A stretch of DNA of 36,488 nucleotides from Candidatus Poseidoniaceae archaeon (lineage in GTDB: Archaea > Thermoplasmatota > Poseidoniia > Poseidoniales > Poseidoniaceae): NCBI GenBank assembly GCA_016777125.1, contig JADHSC010000016.1, positions 1-36,488 on the forward strand, written 5' to 3'. Positions 7,755 to 16,346 of this stretch are shown in pieces. Each line of letters starts with the position of its first letter. Positions within the stretch are counted from its first letter, which is position 1. The translations under genes were made by a program, and so were the position numbers. The notes beneath the pieces are model-generated. The model made no database searches and had not been told where the DNA came from. It saw only the letters and a list, made by a program, of their open reading frames with translations.

Positions 7755-10260
7755 CCCCTGGTGCTGGAGGAAGTGGGATTGCCAGATCTGGTAATGCGTC
7801 CATATGAGGTTCTGAAGGCATCATCGCATCGTTTGTTATGAGGAAATCGTCATCCAGTGTTTTCTCTTCTACTCGCAGTGTACGAGCAATAAGTGCTGCT
7901 GAAGCCCCAAGAATGAAGGCAATTCCTACGATGAGATAAGTCATCCACGAAGCAGCAGGGTCTTCGCCCATGATAGCGAGAGCAGCGTTCCATTCACCAT
8001 ATTTATTTGACCATCCATCGTCATTCGAATCTTCACATCCTTGAACATCTCGGGTCGAGGTTCCAAAGATTTCTGGGCAATCATCTCGCATAGCACCCAG
8101 AGGTACGTCTCCAAATCCGTCAGCATCGGTATCTCGCCACTGAAGGGCTTCAGTCGGGAATGAATCAGCAGGCCCGTATGGATGAGCTTCCCAGCCATCT
8201 GTTGGGTCCGACCATCCATCACCATCTGTATCTCTGCATCCAAGTCGATCAAGAATTGATGTCCCTCGTGTTGTTGGGCAAGCATCTGCTTCGTTTCCAT
8301 CTTCCTGATCCCCGAATCCATCACCATCAGTATCTCTCCATTGAGTTGGTTCGTGAATGAAGGCATCTCCTAGATTTGACCAGCCATCGCCATCGGTATC
8401 TGGACAGCCCCAACGGTCTCCACCTGAACTAGGTCCAACTGAAGTCCCCGGATGAGCAGGACAAACGTCTGCTGTTGTACCCGAAGGATTGTCACCACGA
8501 CCATCCCCGTCTGAATCATGCCATTGAGTGGAATCTTCAGGCCATGCATCGGCCATTCCTCCTGGACTGGTTAGCCAGTAAGACGTAGGGTTGGACCAAC
8601 CATCGCCATCTGAATCAGGGCATCCCCATCGATCAAATGTTGACTGTCCTAAGGTGGTTCTACAACCGTCTCCGCGGAATGCTAAGCGCCAAGCTTGGCC
8701 ATCAAACCATTCCAAGTTGTCTCCAAATCCATCACCATCTGTATCGTACCATTGGGAAGGATCGCTCGGGAATGCATCTGCGAACCCCTCGGGGTGAGGT
8801 ATCCAGTCTTCTGTTGGATCCGAATATCCATCAGAATCCACATCTCGGCAACCAAGACGATCAAATCTTGAAATCCAGCCACTTTCAACTTCTTCTGCAT
8901 CTGAATTCGTGCAAACATCGCCTTCGAATCCATTTAGATTGTCGCCATAGCCATCACCATCTGTGTCTCGATATTGGCTTGGAATCATTGGGAAATCATC
9001 GACTTGTGTTGCCCCATAGGTTTGATTATCTCCCCAACCATCAAAATCAGTATCTCTGAATTGTGTTGGATTGTCAGGGAAGTCATCGATGAGATTTGCT
9101 CCTATGGTTTGATTGTCTCCGTAACCGTCGAAGTCGCGGTCTCGCCACTGAGTTGGTTCCGCAGGGAAGGCATCTGCACCTTGACTTGTGGTCCAGTTTT
9201 CGCTTGGATCAGACCAAGCATCGCCATCTGTATCAGGACAGCCATATCGGTCAGCAAAGGAAAGTCCGACAATGAACGGACAAGCATCAGGTTGTTCTAC
9301 AGAAAGCAGCCATTCTCCAATACCCCAAGCAATATGTGTCTCATTCCACATAGGGTCGTCCCAATTATCTCCGAAACCGTCACCATCAGTGTCTCTCCAT
9401 TGAGAGGATTCGTATGGAAACGAATCTGCTAATCCATCAGGATGTGCGTACCATGGTTCAAGTCCATCAAGACCTCCTGGGTCAGCATCTGAAAAGCCAT
9501 CAGCATCGGAGTCAATGCATCCATACCGATCGTCAGTGGAATAGCCACGGTTATCTGGACAATGGTCTGGTTGATTACCAAGAATGTTGTCGCCGTATCC
9601 ATCAAAATCTCGGTCTCTCCACTGGGTTCCATCATTTTCAAAGGCATCTGCTCCGTTTTGAACATCCCATCCAGAATCTGTATCTGACCAACCATCACTA
9701 TCACTGTCGATGCAACCCTTACGATCATTTGTTGAGGAACCAACAATCAGGTCACAGTCATCCTCAGCGTCAACAAATCCATCTTCATCGGTATCACGCG
9801 CTGTCTTATCGATGGAAGCGAGAAGAGTGTAGTCGAATCCATCATTACACCACGAGTCTTTTCCTTTGATTTTCACAAATACATTACCTGCTTGTGGCAT
9901 CGTTTTCGAGAGTGTTCCGGAAGGATTGTTGTCGTCTTTAGCCATGCTTGCGACTTGAGAACCTGTTTCATCGTGCATCGAATAATCAGCTTCCCATCCA
10001 TCTCCCGGGCACCACCATGCGGCATTGTTCATCGAACCTGAGAAAGCGATACTGACGATGTCGCCTTGATAGGCGTAAATTCGCCACCAATCCGTTCCAT
10101 CATTCGAAGAACAACCATCAGGATCGCAAACGTAACCGTTGGAAGAAACACCATCAGTTAGGAGATTTGAGGATTGTTGAGAATCGTCAGCGTTCACTGC
10201 AGGAAGCATTGAAACAAGCAGTAGGGCGAAGAGGCCGACACCTATGCAACGCCCGAGCAT
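7738..10260 (-). CDS. Thrombospondin type 3 repeat surface protein, membrane anchored
   Basis: The 840-residue protein has a signal peptide (about residues 1-25) and an N-terminal beta domain resembling pre-peptidase C-type domains (CDPDG..DWWRIYAYQGD). A long array of Ca-binding thrombospondin type 3 repeats spans about residues 155-765, followed by a transmembrane helix at about 773-793 and a cytoplasmic tail with a PLPPAP motif. The array alternates two blocks: a DxCP...DRxGCxDxDxDGWSD block (8 GCxD copies) and an ADAFPxxPxQWRDxDGDGxGDN block (9 QW/QF/QY copies). The asparagine- and aspartate-rich loops bind calcium in the known family. It is probably a rigid stalk projecting from the cell. 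Its ATG has a weak TATA-like TTCATAAC about 26 bases upstream, so it may also have its own promoter. Confidence 0.88.
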   Translation of the reverse strand: MLGRCIGVGLFALLLVSMLPAVNADDSQQSSNLLTDGVSSNGYVCDPDGCSSNDGTDWWRIYAYQGDIVSIAFSGSMNNAAWWCPGDGWEADYSMHDETGSQVASMAKDDNNPSGTLSKTMPQAGNVFVKIKGKDSWCNDGFDYTLLASIDKTARDTDEDGFVDAEDDCDLIVGSSTNDRKGCIDSDSDGWSDTDSGWDVQNGADAFENDGTQWRDRDFDGYGDNILGNQPDHCPDNRGYSTDDRYGCIDSDADGFSDADPGGLDGLEPWYAHPDGLADSFPYESSQWRDTDGDGFGDNWDDPMWNETHIAWGIGEWLLSVEQPDACPFIVGLSFADRYGCPDTDGDAWSDPSENWTTSQGADAFPAEPTQWRDRDFDGYGDNQTIGANLIDDFPDNPTQFRDTDFDGWGDNQTYGATQVDDFPMIPSQYRDTDGDGYGDNLNGFEGDVCTNSDAEEVESGWISRFDRLGCRDVDSDGYSDPTEDWIPHPEGFADAFPSDPSQWYDTDGDGFGDNLEWFDGQAWRLAFRGDGCRTTLGQSTFDRWGCPDSDGDGWSNPTSYWLTSPGGMADAWPEDSTQWHDSDGDGRGDNPSGTTADVCPAHPGTSVGPSSGGDRWGCPDTDGDGWSNLGDAFIHEPTQWRDTDGDGFGDQEDGNEADACPTTRGTSILDRLGCRDTDGDGWSDPTDGWEAHPYGPADSFPTEALQWRDTDADGFGDVPLGAMRDDCPEIFGTSTRDVQGCEDSNDDGWSNKYGEWNAALAIMGEDPAASWMTYLIVGIAFILGASAALIARTLRVEEKTLDDDFLITNDAMMPSEPHMDALPDLAIPLPPAPGGEESA
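7990..9795 (-). repeat. Degenerate coding repeat array (thrombospondin type 3 units)
   Basis: The plus strand shows recurring blocks such as ccatcgccatctgtatctc and ccactgagttgg at irregular 100-250 base spacing. These are the DNA image of the DTDGDGxGD and QWRD protein units. Copies have diverged at synonymous and non-synonymous positions, so the array is old rather than a recent tandem expansion. A similar array lies at about 1-1240. Confidence 0.7.
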
Positions 10261-10282
10261 GTTACGCCAAGTTCGAATTCGG

Positions 10283-10290
10283 TTATGAAT
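10283..10290 (-). promoter_or_regulatory. Weak TATA-like element before the thrombospondin-repeat gene
   Basis: The minus strand reads ATTCATAA, centred about 26 bases upstream of the ATG at 10260, in a 40-base gap after the SDR gene. It is a poor match, but the spacing equals that of the clear promoters here. Confidence 0.3.
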
Positions 10291-10300
10291 AAAGCGACGA

Positions 10301-11698
10301 CTAGTTAAATCGCCCTAATGTATCTCGAAGTGCTGATTCAAGGTCTGAATGTTCAAAATCATATCCTGATTCTATCAATCGTTTAGGATGGACTTTTTGC
10401 CCATCCAAAATCAATCCTTTACCCATTTTCCCAAAGAGGAGTTTCATCATGAAGCCAGGGATTGGAGCAAAGGCGGGTCTTTTCAAAACACGGCCTAGTG
10501 TTTTTGCATACACTTTCTGAGTTACTGGATTTGGAGCGGTAAGATTGTACACGCCTTCCGAATCATCTTGGTTCATGAGATGATGAATTGAGTAAATATG
10601 ATCGTCGAAGGAAATCCACGATTGCCATTGACGGCCGCCTCCAACAGGACCCATTCCACCCATCTTTGCAGGGAGAAGTAATTTCTGTAACATACCTCCT
10701 GCAGCAGTCGTGACAATACCTGTTCGGAAGATGACTGTTCGGATACCTGCGGAGCGTGCAGGCTCAGTGGATTGCTCCCATTGCTGGCAAGTTTCAGCAA
10801 GGAATCCTGAACCGATAGAACTGGTCTCATCTAATTCTTCGTCCCCTCTGTTGTCATAGAAACCAATCGCAGATGCGCTCATGAAAAGAGAAGGAGGTGA
10901 TGCGAGATGTGCAATATTTTCTGCAAGATTTTTTGTCGGAATGGTACGACTGTTGAGAATCAGTTGTTTTCGTTTCTTACTCCATCGCTTGTCGCCTATT
11001 CCTGCACCAGCCAAGTGTATGATGACATCAAAATTTTCCATCGAACCTTCCAAAACTTCACCTGTTTGATCATCCCATCGAACGATTTTATTCTTATCAG
11101 AATCAGGGTGTAGAGCAGATGTCTTTCGCAATAAGCGATGAACATCATGTCCATCTGTCTCCAAAAAGGCTGAGAGTTGAGTGCCGATTAGACCGGTTGA
11201 ACCGCTGATAAGAATACGCTTTCGAGGGGCATCTTTGTATTTTGCTTGTCGATTCATGTCAGCATTAATTCTTCGTGTACGATGTTTGAACATCTGCCTA
11301 AGGCGTGGCATGACCATTATTGGAGCGCCAATCCTGCTGAAAAAGTGAAATGGTAATTTCCAATCAACATGATCATGAATGGTCATTTCATCATCACTTA
11401 CTGCAAGGAATTTGTGAGCGTGATCCCAACGTCCAAATGGCCCCTTGACCATGTTATCGCAGAATTGCTCGCCTTCGATGTAGCTGTGGTGTTCGGCAAC
11501 CCAGCGCTGTGGAATTGGCCCAATTGAAATTTTGAACGAGGTCTTTGCACCGTCATGGATTCCTCCGACTTCGATAGGGCGTATACCCTCCCAACCAGGC
11601 ATGATTCGCCGGATTGCTCCTGGGCGGGCGTGCCACGCCCAGACGTCTTCTCTCGAAAATGGGAAATTGGCTGAGTGTTCATAAATTGGCAATTGCAT
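10301..11698 (-). CDS. SRPBCC domain fused to TIGR01777-type NAD(P)-dependent epimerase/SDR
   Basis: The protein (about 465 residues) has an N-terminal SRPBCC/polyketide-cyclase-like domain (about residues 1-150, with the family's WAWHARPGAIRRIMP opening). This is fused to an atypical short-chain dehydrogenase of the TIGR01777/YfcH type. The Rossmann signature ISGSTGLIG is at about 164-172, and later blocks include VIHLAGAGIGDKRW, the S..AIGFY region and VIFRTGIV. The two-domain architecture is known in other microbes, but the substrate is not established. The start is the ATG at 11698; the immediately preceding GTG at 11701 is an alternative. The gene begins only a few bases after the photolyase stop, and a GAGGTGATG string overlaps the start codon itself. 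It probably belongs to the Nudix-photolyase operon. Confidence 0.85.
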   Translation of the reverse strand: MQLPIYEHSANFPFSREDVWAWHARPGAIRRIMPGWEGIRPIEVGGIHDGAKTSFKISIGPIPQRWVAEHHSYIEGEQFCDNMVKGPFGRWDHAHKFLAVSDDEMTIHDHVDWKLPFHFFSRIGAPIMVMPRLRQMFKHRTRRINADMNRQAKYKDAPRKRILISGSTGLIGTQLSAFLETDGHDVHRLLRKTSALHPDSDKNKIVRWDDQTGEVLEGSMENFDVIIHLAGAGIGDKRWSKKRKQLILNSRTIPTKNLAENIAHLASPPSLFMSASAIGFYDNRGDEELDETSSIGSGFLAETCQQWEQSTEPARSAGIRTVIFRTGIVTTAAGGMLQKLLLPAKMGGMGPVGGGRQWQSWISFDDHIYSIHHLMNQDDSEGVYNLTAPNPVTQKVYAKTLGRVLKRPAFAPIPGFMMKLLFGKMGKGLILDGQKVHPKRLIESGYDFEHSDLESALRDTLGRFN

Positions 11699-11706
11699 CA
11701 CCTCTG

Positions 11707-13197
11707 TTAAGAATCAGCGTACTTTTGTATATAATCCTCAGTTTTGAACTTACGTTGTGTTGATGCTGAAGTCATATAGCGTATCTTTCCGAAGACTGCT
11801 CTTTCGAACCATCCGCGATCGAATCGTCCGAAAATCCAGAAGATGCCTGTATAGGAATTTGGATCTCTTCCATCGAGTGCCCATCTGTCGTTGAGTCGAA
11901 TCAGCCATTCACATGCGGTCTTGGGATCGGAGGACCATTCAAGCACCTTCTTACCCCATAGCATTCTCAAGTAATTGTGAATAAATCCTTCAGTTCGCAG
12001 TTGCATTTGAGCTGCATTCCACAACGGGTCATGGGTTTGTCCATTTTCAAGTTCTTCGAACGTGTAAAGATACGGCCGTTCATCTTCAGAGTGTTCATTC
12101 AACGTTTGTTTGGCCCACTCAGGCAAGGTTTCGTATTTCGCGTGATTCGGAGTTTGATGACAATAAATGAAACCTAACTCTCTCCAGGTAATGATTTGGT
12201 CAAGGAATGCTTCTGCTCCTTCGTTCGCTCCCCACCAACCTTCTCTGCGGCCGTTGTGAGGTGGAGTTATTTTCATTGGATTCCATTTTTGGTGTTTCAA
12301 GACTGCATCGACAATCTCGAATGAAGAGATGTGTCCGAAATGCAACCATGGAGAAAGTCCGCTGCTTCCGTGACGTTCTGGGTGATTCCGGTCGACATGA
12401 TAGTGATCAAGCCTTTGCTCGATGAATTTACTAAGTTCGACTCGTGCCTTGACAGAGCCACCTGTTGTAGAATCGATTGGAGACACCTCATGGTCAATAT
12501 CGAGATAGGACAGAGCGTCTCTTCCTTCACGAGAAGCTTCGGCAACTCTCCAAATGAATTCATATGGCGTAATTGGAACGTCGACTCTTGCAAATGCTTC
12601 ATCGGCAATGGATTTACCATCAGGTAAATCGTTCAATGCTTTCAGAGGTTCAGCCATTGGAGGTCTAGCCAGGAAGCCCAGTATGTTCTTGTGAAGGTAG
12701 CGTCGGAAAGAATAGGCTGTAGTGAAGGAACGTTGCGGTGTTCGTAGAGGAAGAATACCATTACTGTCGACTGCAATAACACAACACTCACCAATTTCCA
12801 TTGCTCTATTGGCAACTTCTCTCGGCATATATGTTGGATAATCATCGATGACCATGGCCACTGCTCCTTTGGTAAATGAGCGCAAAAGGCCAGAAGCTTG
12901 CCCGTATTTTGTTTCGACATATGGGATGTATGTAAGAGGTGCTGATTCGAACAACTTTCTGTTATCGATCATCCCTTGAAGGACAAAGGTGTGAATTCGG
13001 TCATTCGCCCAACGATGTCCAAGCGCAAGTGACTCCACTACGATAAGAGGGACATTCGCCTCGTTAGCAAGATCAATTGCATGGTCCAGGCCGTGGTTCC
13101 ATCGAGGACGACGTGCACTGGTCATCCAGTAAACCACGTGAGAACCTTCACGATTGATTGGTATTGAATTTGCTACAATGCGTTCGGTGTCAATCAT
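11707..13197 (-). CDS. phr: Class II deoxyribodipyrimidine (CPD) photolyase
   Basis: This is a 496-residue flavoprotein of the photolyase/cryptochrome superfamily that splits UV-induced cyclobutane pyrimidine dimers using blue light. Class II features are clear: an N-terminal antenna domain opening (VVYWMTSARRPRWNHGL), and the FAD-binding domain with WGKKVLEWSSDP and LNDRWALDGRDPNSYTG. The C-terminal ERAVFGKIRYM block is also diagnostic of class II. The length is normal for the class. The ATG overlaps the stop of the upstream Nudix gene by 4 bases (13194-13197), so the two are co-translated. The gene fits a sunlit-water lifestyle together with uvrC and the carotenoid genes in this window. Confidence 0.92.
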   Translation of the reverse strand: MIDTERIVANSIPINREGSHVVYWMTSARRPRWNHGLDHAIDLANEANVPLIVVESLALGHRWANDRIHTFVLQGMIDNRKLFESAPLTYIPYVETKYGQASGLLRSFTKGAVAMVIDDYPTYMPREVANRAMEIGECCVIAVDSNGILPLRTPQRSFTTAYSFRRYLHKNILGFLARPPMAEPLKALNDLPDGKSIADEAFARVDVPITPYEFIWRVAEASREGRDALSYLDIDHEVSPIDSTTGGSVKARVELSKFIEQRLDHYHVDRNHPERHGSSGLSPWLHFGHISSFEIVDAVLKHQKWNPMKITPPHNGRREGWWGANEGAEAFLDQIITWRELGFIYCHQTPNHAKYETLPEWAKQTLNEHSEDERPYLYTFEELENGQTHDPLWNAAQMQLRTEGFIHNYLRMLWGKKVLEWSSDPKTACEWLIRLNDRWALDGRDPNSYTGIFWIFGRFDRGWFERAVFGKIRYMTSASTQRKFKTEDYIQKYADS

Positions 13198-13694
13198 GCG
13201 CCAACCTCCTTGGAGAGTGAGGTTCTAGCGTCACTGAAGACAACATGATACGGTCGTTGAGATTCTTCAGAGAGATCAACAATCGGAAGTTTTTGCCCAG
13301 AGACAGCAACTTCTGCAAACGAGCGGAGCGTGGGGGAGATCCATTCAAGTTGTGAAAACATCTCTTTACTCACAAATTTAGCTTGCTGGATTTCTTCTTC
13401 TTGTATGTGCAAGGTATCGCTTTGAACCGTGACAGAATAACACAGGAATAATCCTACGTTCTCAGAGGTCTTTGTAGAGCGGAAACCAATGAATCCTTCA
13501 ACAACACCATTCAGGCCAGTCTCTTCCTTCAGTTCCCGTAGAACGGCATGCTCAATCGATTCATCTGGGTCGACATACCCCTTTGGCAAGCCCCATCTCC
13601 CTTCATAAGGGCCTCTAGCTTCTTGCACTAGGAGAACATGGTTGTCACGGACTACAGCAGCAGCCACACCGACATCGAATCCCATGCGAATCAC
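13194..13694 (-). CDS. Nudix hydrolase
   Basis: The 166-residue protein has a complete Nudix box at residues 39-61 (G39, E45, R53, E54, E57, E58, G60), the Mg-binding site that hydrolyses nucleoside diphosphates linked to another moiety. The substrate cannot be read from the sequence. Its place as first gene of the photolyase operon makes clean-up of damaged nucleotides a reasonable guess, but only a guess. The start is a GTG at 13694, with CATATAC on the minus strand centred about 24 bases upstream, so the mRNA may be leaderless. An ATG at 13685 is an alternative and would remove three residues. The 4-base overlap with phr indicates co-transcription. Confidence 0.88.
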   Translation of the reverse strand: MIRMGFDVGVAAAVVRDNHVLLVQEARGPYEGRWGLPKGYVDPDESIEHAVLRELKEETGLNGVVEGFIGFRSTKTSENVGLFLCYSVTVQSDTLHIQEEEIQQAKFVSKEMFSQLEWISPTLRSFAEVAVSGQKLPIVDLSEESQRPYHVVFSDARTSLSKEVGA

Positions 13695-13714
13695 ATTATC
13701 CAGTCGAACACACA

Positions 13715-13721
13715 GTATATG
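13715..13721 (-). promoter_or_regulatory. TATA box of the Nudix-photolyase operon
   Basis: CATATAC on the minus strand is centred at 13718, 24 bases before the GTG start at 13694. It sits in a 107-base divergent intergenic region shared with the ribA promoter. Confidence 0.5.
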
Positions 13722-13772
13722 AAGAACCGTTTATTGAAAACTCACAACTCCCCTGTAGGCTGAGAACAGTGC

Positions 13773-13778
13773 TTTATA
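13773..13778 (+). promoter_or_regulatory. TATA box of the GTP cyclohydrolase II operon
   Basis: GCTTTATACC has its TTTATA core centred 26 bases before the ATG at 13802. There is no Shine-Dalgarno site, so a leaderless transcript is likely. Confidence 0.65.
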
Positions 13779-13801
13779 CCTAAAACGCCAATCTTAGGTT
13801 T

Positions 13802-14419
13802 ATGTCCAAACATGAAGTAGAACAATACACAGCAGTTCCAGCAGATGCCAAACTTCCAACAAAATACGGAGATTTTAGAATCCGCTCTTACATCGACCCG
13901 AGAGACGGATCCGAACACGCAGCAATTTACACAGGCGACATGGACAGTCAACAGCCACCTCTCGTGCGCGTCCATTCCGAATGTCTGACCGGTGATGCTC
14001 TTGGAAGCCTCCGCTGTGATTGTGGCCCACAACTACAGAGAGCCCTAAAAACGATTCAAGAAGAAGGCAGAGGAATTGTACTCTATCTTCGCCAAGAAGG
14101 CAGAGGAATCGGCCTGTTTGCTAAAATGCAAGCATACAACCTCCAAGATAGAGGCCTTGATACACTCGACGCAAATCTTGCTCTAAACCTCCCTGCTGAT
14201 GGAAGAGACTACACAATCGCAGCGAGTATTCTAAAGGACATCGGCCACGATACTGTCCGTCTCATGACCAACAATCCTGACAAAGTCGCTCAACTTGAGC
14301 AACACAACATTACTGTTCTCCACAGAGTCGAGCACAAAGCTGGAATCTGCAGTGAAAATAGAGATTATCTTCGAACGAAGGCCCAAAGAATGGGACATAT
14401 TCTCTCGATAGTGGAGTAA
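13802..14419 (+). CDS. ribA: GTP cyclohydrolase II
   Basis: This 205-residue enzyme converts GTP to the pyrimidine precursor of riboflavin, releasing formate and pyrophosphate. The zinc-binding cysteines 61, 72 and 74 are present in ECLTGDALGSLRCDC. The GTP-binding and catalytic blocks RQEGRGIGL and TNNP are intact. It is a stand-alone cyclohydrolase II without the RibB domain found fused in many bacteria. It is the first gene of a plus-strand unit with its own TATA box and a likely leaderless start. The flavin supply fits the many flavin-dependent enzymes around it (photolyase, CrtI), though that link is inference. Confidence 0.95.
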   Translation: MSKHEVEQYTAVPADAKLPTKYGDFRIRSYIDPRDGSEHAAIYTGDMDSQQPPLVRVHSECLTGDALGSLRCDCGPQLQRALKTIQEEGRGIVLYLRQEGRGIGLFAKMQAYNLQDRGLDTLDANLALNLPADGRDYTIAASILKDIGHDTVRLMTNNPDKVAQLEQHNITVLHRVEHKAGICSENRDYLRTKAQRMGHILSIVE

Positions 14420-14424
14420 TATAC

Positions 14425-14949
14425 ATGGCAGAAGTTATTTTGACAGCAGACCGCGTCACAACAAATGAGGAAAAGAAAATGAGCAAAGATTTGATCGGAG
14501 AAACCGCACCAGAATTCATACTAATGGACGATGAGGGTAACGAATTCGACAGCCGAAGCTTGGACGGAGAATGGAGAATTCTCTTCTTCTACGCCAAAGA
14601 CGGCTCTCCTACGTGCAAGCGTGGCTGTTTGACCTTCAAAGAGCAACATGATTTGTTTGCATCTGCTGGCTGCAAAGTCGTCGGCGTTGGTGAAGGAACC
14701 GTAGAATCCCACTCGAAGTTCAAGAAAAGTCTAGGAGGACTTCCATTCCCACTCTTGTCCGATCAGGATAGGTCAGTTGCAGACCAATACCTCGTCCCAG
14801 TACATCTTGGAATGTTTCCTGCGAAATCGAGTTTCTTGATTGGGCCAGATAACCAAATCAAGCACGTGTACGATTGGCTTTTCCGCCCTCGACGACACGT
14901 TGCTCGAATCCTTAAGCACCTGTCACCAGTAACTGGAGGCGACTCTTGA
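14425..14949 (+). CDS. PrxQ/BCP-type peroxiredoxin (AhpC/TSA family)
   Basis: This is a thioredoxin-fold peroxidase of 174 residues. The predicted peroxidatic Cys64 lies in SPTCKRGC, and the likely resolving Cys68 is only three residues further on. The usual PrxQ spacing is C-x4-C. The VESHSKFKKSLGGLPFPLLSD block is typical of bacterioferritin-comigratory proteins. There are two plausible starts. The ATG at 14425 has GGAG 8 bases upstream, and the ATG at 14479 (residue 19) has GAGG 8 bases upstream and gives a more usual family N-terminus. The gene follows ribA by 5 bases and overlaps the next gene, so all three are probably one operon. The likely role is reduction of hydrogen or lipid peroxides. 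Confidence 0.85.
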   Translation: MAEVILTADRVTTNEEKKMSKDLIGETAPEFILMDDEGNEFDSRSLDGEWRILFFYAKDGSPTCKRGCLTFKEQHDLFASAGCKVVGVGEGTVESHSKFKKSLGGLPFPLLSDQDRSVADQYLVPVHLGMFPAKSSFLIGPDNQIKHVYDWLFRPRRHVARILKHLSPVTGGDS

Positions 14950-16346
14950 TGTGGGAACAACTCCTCAACGAAGCTGGCCTAACAGACCGTGAAGTGCGCT
15001 CGATCATGGTTCTTGGAAACAATCCAGACATGAGAGCAAGCGAACTTGCAAAAGAACTGCAGACAACTCGTCTCGATGCATACAACAGTCTATCAAGACT
15101 GCAAGAAATGGGAATCGTTACAGCAACCGCTGACAGACCAATGCTCTTCTCGAGTCTGCGTGTCGACGAAGCCCTCCAGCACATTATCGAAATGCGCCGA
15201 AGACAACTTGACAACCTCCAGGAAGGCTTTGACGAAGTTGCAAAGGGCATTACAGAAAACAACGCATCATTCGAGGCAAGCCGTCGTCAAAGAGACGAGC
15301 CAAGATTCGCAGTATTGAAGGAACGAAGTCACATCTACAAGCGTCTTGAAAAGATGGCTGATGAGGCAGAAGAACGCCTCGTTCTCCTCCTAGGACGCTA
15401 CGGAATTCTTCACCTCTGTCGAAGTGAGGCCCTCGACTCAATTAACACAGCTGCTCAGAAGGGTGTTGTCGTGCAAGTCATTGCACAACTCGACCGTCGA
15501 ACAACCCGGTTCTTCGAGAAGTTGCACGATTCAATTGAAATCAAGCATTCAGACGATCTTGACTCTCAAGGTTTCCTCCAAGACTGCACACACGTTGTCC
15601 AATTTTTGAACATTGAAGAAAATCCTGTAGGGCGCGGTAAAGAAGATGCTGCCCTTGTTATCGAAAGCCAACCATTTGCTAAAGCACAAGAAAACCTCAT
15701 CGACACCATTTGGGAAGATGCTGTAAAATTTTCTACTGCAGAAGCACGGTTTACCAAAGGACGAATTCACGATCCTCTACGACTTACTATTGGAGAAGGT
15801 TCTTTCCTAGACTCCTTAGTCGGAGCGCTTGGTGTCAACGACCTTCCAGAACACGATACTCCGTTCGATCCAGAAGCGTTCATGGCTGCTGGAAAGGAAG
15901 TCAACCAGGCTCGGCAAGAACTAACCAAAGGACGTCTTTCAAATCTGAAAATTCTTGGTATCGATCTTTCACGCATGCTTCGACAAGTAGGAAACCGAGT
16001 CGGACACGAACTCGCTTTCTCTCTTCGCTCAATTGAAAACCACGTCGAATTCCTCGATGAAATGATGGATTGGTGGGAATATGCTGGACTAGGCCGTCTA
16101 GAGTACGGAATAGATCCTGTCTTCCATGTACAAGTCGGTCTTGACCATCCCCCGAGTGAAGATCCTGACGTATTGCCGATGTGGGAGCTTGACGATGGAA
16201 TCATCGAAGGCGCACTCATGACCCGTTTCCCGCGTGATGGACAAGTTACAGTACGTCGCTTCGACGGAACTGGTGATTCTGATGACTTGTGGCGATACCA
16301 CATCATCATGAACAATGAAGAAGAACCTGCAGAATCAACAGTGTGA
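14949..16346 (+). CDS. TrmB-like transcriptional regulator
   Basis: The protein of about 465 residues begins with a winged helix-turn-helix like that of the TrmB family (about residues 1-85: LTDREVRSIMVLG, RASELAKELQTTRLDAYNSLSRLQEMGIV). A coiled-coil stretch follows, then a domain reminiscent of the phospholipase-D-like sensor region of archaeal TrmB regulators (about 110-240), then a C-terminal region I do not recognise. TrmB proteins are known as sugar-responsive regulators, but the ligand here is unknown. The ATG at 14949 overlaps the peroxiredoxin stop in TGATG; a TTG directly before it is an alternative. Being encoded inside a ribA-peroxiredoxin unit, it may regulate a redox or light response rather than sugar uptake (inference). 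Confidence 0.75.
   Translation: MWEQLLNEAGLTDREVRSIMVLGNNPDMRASELAKELQTTRLDAYNSLSRLQEMGIVTATADRPMLFSSLRVDEALQHIIEMRRRQLDNLQEGFDEVAKGITENNASFEASRRQRDEPRFAVLKERSHIYKRLEKMADEAEERLVLLLGRYGILHLCRSEALDSINTAAQKGVVVQVIAQLDRRTTRFFEKLHDSIEIKHSDDLDSQGFLQDCTHVVQFLNIEENPVGRGKEDAALVIESQPFAKAQENLIDTIWEDAVKFSTAEARFTKGRIHDPLRLTIGEGSFLDSLVGALGVNDLPEHDTPFDPEAFMAAGKEVNQARQELTKGRLSNLKILGIDLSRMLRQVGNRVGHELAFSLRSIENHVEFLDEMMDWWEYAGLGRLEYGIDPVFHVQVGLDHPPSEDPDVLPMWELDDGIIEGALMTRFPRDGQVTVRRFDGTGDSDDLWRYHIIMNNEEEPAESTV

Noticed and set aside
7990-9795. Possible CRISPR-like array because short motifs recur
   Set aside because: The repeats are degenerate, irregularly spaced and in frame with the protein's DxDGDG units. 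There are no conserved direct repeats with unique spacers.
7941-9869. Several long open frames in the other frames and strand across the thrombospondin-repeat gene
   Set aside because: They are shadows of the repetitive Asp/Gly codons of the minus-strand gene, lack start signals and show no family features.
13741-13801. FMN riboswitch upstream of ribA
   Set aside because: The predicted transcript is leaderless, and only about 100 bases separate the divergent genes. No aptamer-like folding elements were seen.
14946-14948. TTG start for the TrmB-like regulator
   Set aside because: The directly following ATG at 14949 gives the usual TGATG stop-start coupling and loses only one residue.
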